Shown here: piece by piece, positions 13,051-14,309 of the stretch
Numbering within the stretch: the first letter of the stretch is position 1
How the letters are laid out: every line of letters starts with the position of its first letter
From: Candidatus Woesearchaeota archaeon
GTDB taxonomy: Archaea > Nanobdellota > Nanobdellia > Woesearchaeales > GW2011-AR9
Direction: 5' to 3'
Assembly: GCA_016203215.1 (NCBI GenBank)
Contig: JACQNF010000051.1
Span: forward strand, 1-14,309
DNA length: 14,309 bases
Translations under genes and position numbers: made by a program
Notes under the pieces: model-generated
The model's database searches: none
Told to the model about the DNA's origin: nothing
Seen by the model: only the letters and a program-made list of their open reading frames with translations

Positions 13051-13728
13051 TCACAAAGCCCCTAGGATTTGAAACACAAAGAGAAGATAATAAAGCGAAA
13101 TTCCCAGCATGATTATCCCTGCACTCCGATTGATGGCAGTCTTATGTTTTGTTGCAAAGGAAATGATCGTCGTGCTCCATCGCGCCGAAAGGAGAGAGAA
13201 CAAGAGGAGAGGAAAACCTAATCCCAGACCGAAGAGGAGAAAGTGGATCATGCTTGTGACGGGGTTGTCAAACAAGAGTGCGCGCGCAAAGAACGCGGCG
13301 ATGAATCCTGGATTGCAGGGGATGACAATCGCGCCAAAGAAAAAACCGTAGATCAACGCGCTGGCAATGGGGTTTTGGATTATCCGTACTTTTGCTTTTG
13401 GGATGAATCTTCCCAGATCAACATCCAAGATCAGGAGAATACTCACGATCGCTAAAGTGCTAAATGCGATGGGTGAAACGATACCGATAATGTTCGTGAG
13501 TGAAACTTGCCACACGGTGGTGAAAAGAATGCCGACGAGGAACATGAACATAATCACGCCAAGAGTGATCAATGATCCGAGCATCGCGTAATGTTTTCTC
13601 GTAACTTTTCCTGAAAATCGCTGGGCCATATATGCAAGAAAGCCAGGATACAAAGGAAGAACACACACTGCTGTTAACGGCGTTAGCAGTCCGAGAAAAA
13701 ATGAGCTGAAAAAATCGACGATTCCCAT
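13051..13728 (-). CDS. ccdA: CcdA-type thiol-disulfide membrane transporter
   Basis: CcdA proteins (the membrane part of DsbD) carry reducing equivalents from cytoplasmic thioredoxin across the membrane to outer thiol proteins. From ATG 13728 there are 225 residues and six predicted membrane segments. The two redox cysteines are present: Cys22 in TAVCVLPLYPGFLAYM (first segment) and Cys138 in VIPCNPGF (fourth segment), each with the adjoining Pro/Gly motif. The start is taken one base after the stop of the upstream TlpA-like gene, with GAGG about eight bases before it; an ATG at 13746 would overlap that gene by 17 nt. The tight coupling shows that the two proteins work together. Cytochrome c maturation is the classical role, but no cytochrome gene is seen here. 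Confidence 0.9.
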   Translation of the reverse strand: MGIVDFFSSFFLGLLTPLTAVCVLPLYPGFLAYMAQRFSGKVTRKHYAMLGSLITLGVIMFMFLVGILFTTVWQVSLTNIIGIVSPIAFSTLAIVSILLILDVDLGRFIPKAKVRIIQNPIASALIYGFFFGAIVIPCNPGFIAAFFARALLFDNPVTSMIHFLLFGLGLGFPLLLFSLLSARWSTTIISFATKHKTAINRSAGIIMLGISLYYLLFVFQILGAL

Positions 13729-13729
13729 C

Positions 13730-14309
13730 TTAGCAGCCTCGTTCAATTTCTTCTTTCAATTCTTCAGCATCTTTTACTCCTCGACCAAGCAGCCGAGATG
13801 TTTGATCTTTACAGACCAGAATCACCGGTGCGCTCGGCGCATTCACCACGACTGAACCAAACTCCGAGATCAATATTTTTGTCAGTTCTGGCGGCGAAAC
13901 GGCAAATCGCCAATCAAATCCTCTCTCTTGCAGGGCGCGGTGTACTGTTTCTTCATCTTCGTTTGGATCCGTATCTAGTGAGATGGAAATGACCAAATCT
14001 CCTATTTCCTCATGGAACTTTTGAAGCTCTTTTTGCTGTTTTGTGCAGATGGGGCACCACACGGCAAAACTTTCGAGGAGCACTATTTTCCCCGTAAAGT
14101 CGCTGATCGTGAATGTTTTTCCACTTCGTACGTCCTTGAGCGGAAATGTTTTCCAATCCACCTGCGTCTTCTCTTTGTGTTCTTCGGTAATCAGCACGGA
14201 GGAGTCGCTGTTTTCTTCATTGTTTTCTGTATTTGTTTTCACTCCCCCATCTTCTTGTTCTAGAAGGATAGTGGGCTGGTCGCTCGTCTTTTCTTGTGCA
14301 CACCCAGAA
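13730..14309 (-). CDS. TlpA/ResA-like thioredoxin lipoprotein, partial (N-terminus outside window)
   Basis: This extracytoplasmic thioredoxin-fold protein probably receives electrons from the adjacent CcdA and reduces disulfides outside the membrane. The open frame runs to the right edge, where it reads S-G-C-A-Q-E; the Cys at 14300-14302 looks like a lipobox cysteine, so only most of the signal peptide is missing. A GTG at 14242 could be mistaken for a start but would drop the lipobox. After a flexible, Glu/Asn-rich linker comes the TlpA fold: FPLKDVRSGKTFTISDF, then FAVWCPICTKQQ with the redox CxxC at 14045-14056, then ISISLDTD, and SAPVILV with the cis-proline. It ends one base before the ccdA start codon. 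Confidence 0.88.
   Translation of the reverse strand, partial: SGCAQEKTSDQPTILLEQEDGGVKTNTENNEENSDSSVLITEEHKEKTQVDWKTFPLKDVRSGKTFTISDFTGKIVLLESFAVWCPICTKQQKELQKFHEEIGDLVISISLDTDPNEDEETVHRALQERGFDWRFAVSPPELTKILISEFGSVVVNAPSAPVILVCKDQTSRLLGRGVKDAEELKEEIERGC

Noticed and set aside
1..14309. tRNA, rRNA or CRISPR array
   Set aside because: No cloverleaf, conserved rRNA segment or regularly spaced repeat series was seen in the intergenic stretches.

Overview
The window looks like a piece of an archaeal chromosome, most likely from a small-genome or DPANN-type lineage; the phylum is an inference. The best evidence is the promoter layout. Ten genes have an A/T-rich TATA box, often preceded by a BRE-like C-G/C-A-A-A-T or CGAGAA stretch, centred 25-28 nt before the start codon. 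That spacing leaves essentially no 5' leader. Only genes inside operons, plus the thymidine kinase gene, show Shine-Dalgarno sequences. A Rad50-type zinc-hook ATPase and a predicted lipoprotein ABC importer fit this. TGA is used as a normal stop.

Layout: 57-2507 (+) is a znuA-znuC-znuB zinc/manganese importer operon with overlapping genes, a Fur-box-like site before its TATA box and a seven-histidine tail on the ATPase. 2546-5618 (-) holds enolase, a small protein with the GxxH...E...GxxH pattern of the TraB/Tiki/EreA superfamily, and an enlarged type II thymidine kinase. The kinase gene sits between two inverted-repeat elements (4435-4589 and 5670-5857), each flanked by an exact 9-bp direct repeat. 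They look like MITE-type insertions, the first much more clearly than the second. 5953-9883 (+) holds a Rad50-like gene, an unrecognised 389-residue protein and a small ASCH/DUF3850 protein, closed by a hairpin terminator. 9920-12941 (-) holds a two-membrane-segment protein split by an in-frame TGA, a DUF1385/YqhQ membrane protein, a NifS/IscS-type cysteine desulfurase and a small possible winged-helix protein. 13051-14309 (-) holds a CcdA-type membrane protein coupled to a TlpA-like thioredoxin lipoprotein that runs off the right edge.

Working together: ZnuABC would capture and import divalent metal, probably under metal control. CcdA passes electrons across the membrane to the TlpA-like thioredoxin for disulfide exchange outside the cell. 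Thymidine kinase belongs to nucleotide salvage, enolase to central carbon metabolism, the desulfurase to Fe-S or tRNA sulfur supply, and the Rad50-like protein to DNA repair. No tRNA, rRNA, CRISPR array, full insertion sequence or transposase was seen. The most interesting points are the two MITE-like insertions around the kinase gene, the minimal TraB/Tiki-like protein and the TGA-interrupted gene.
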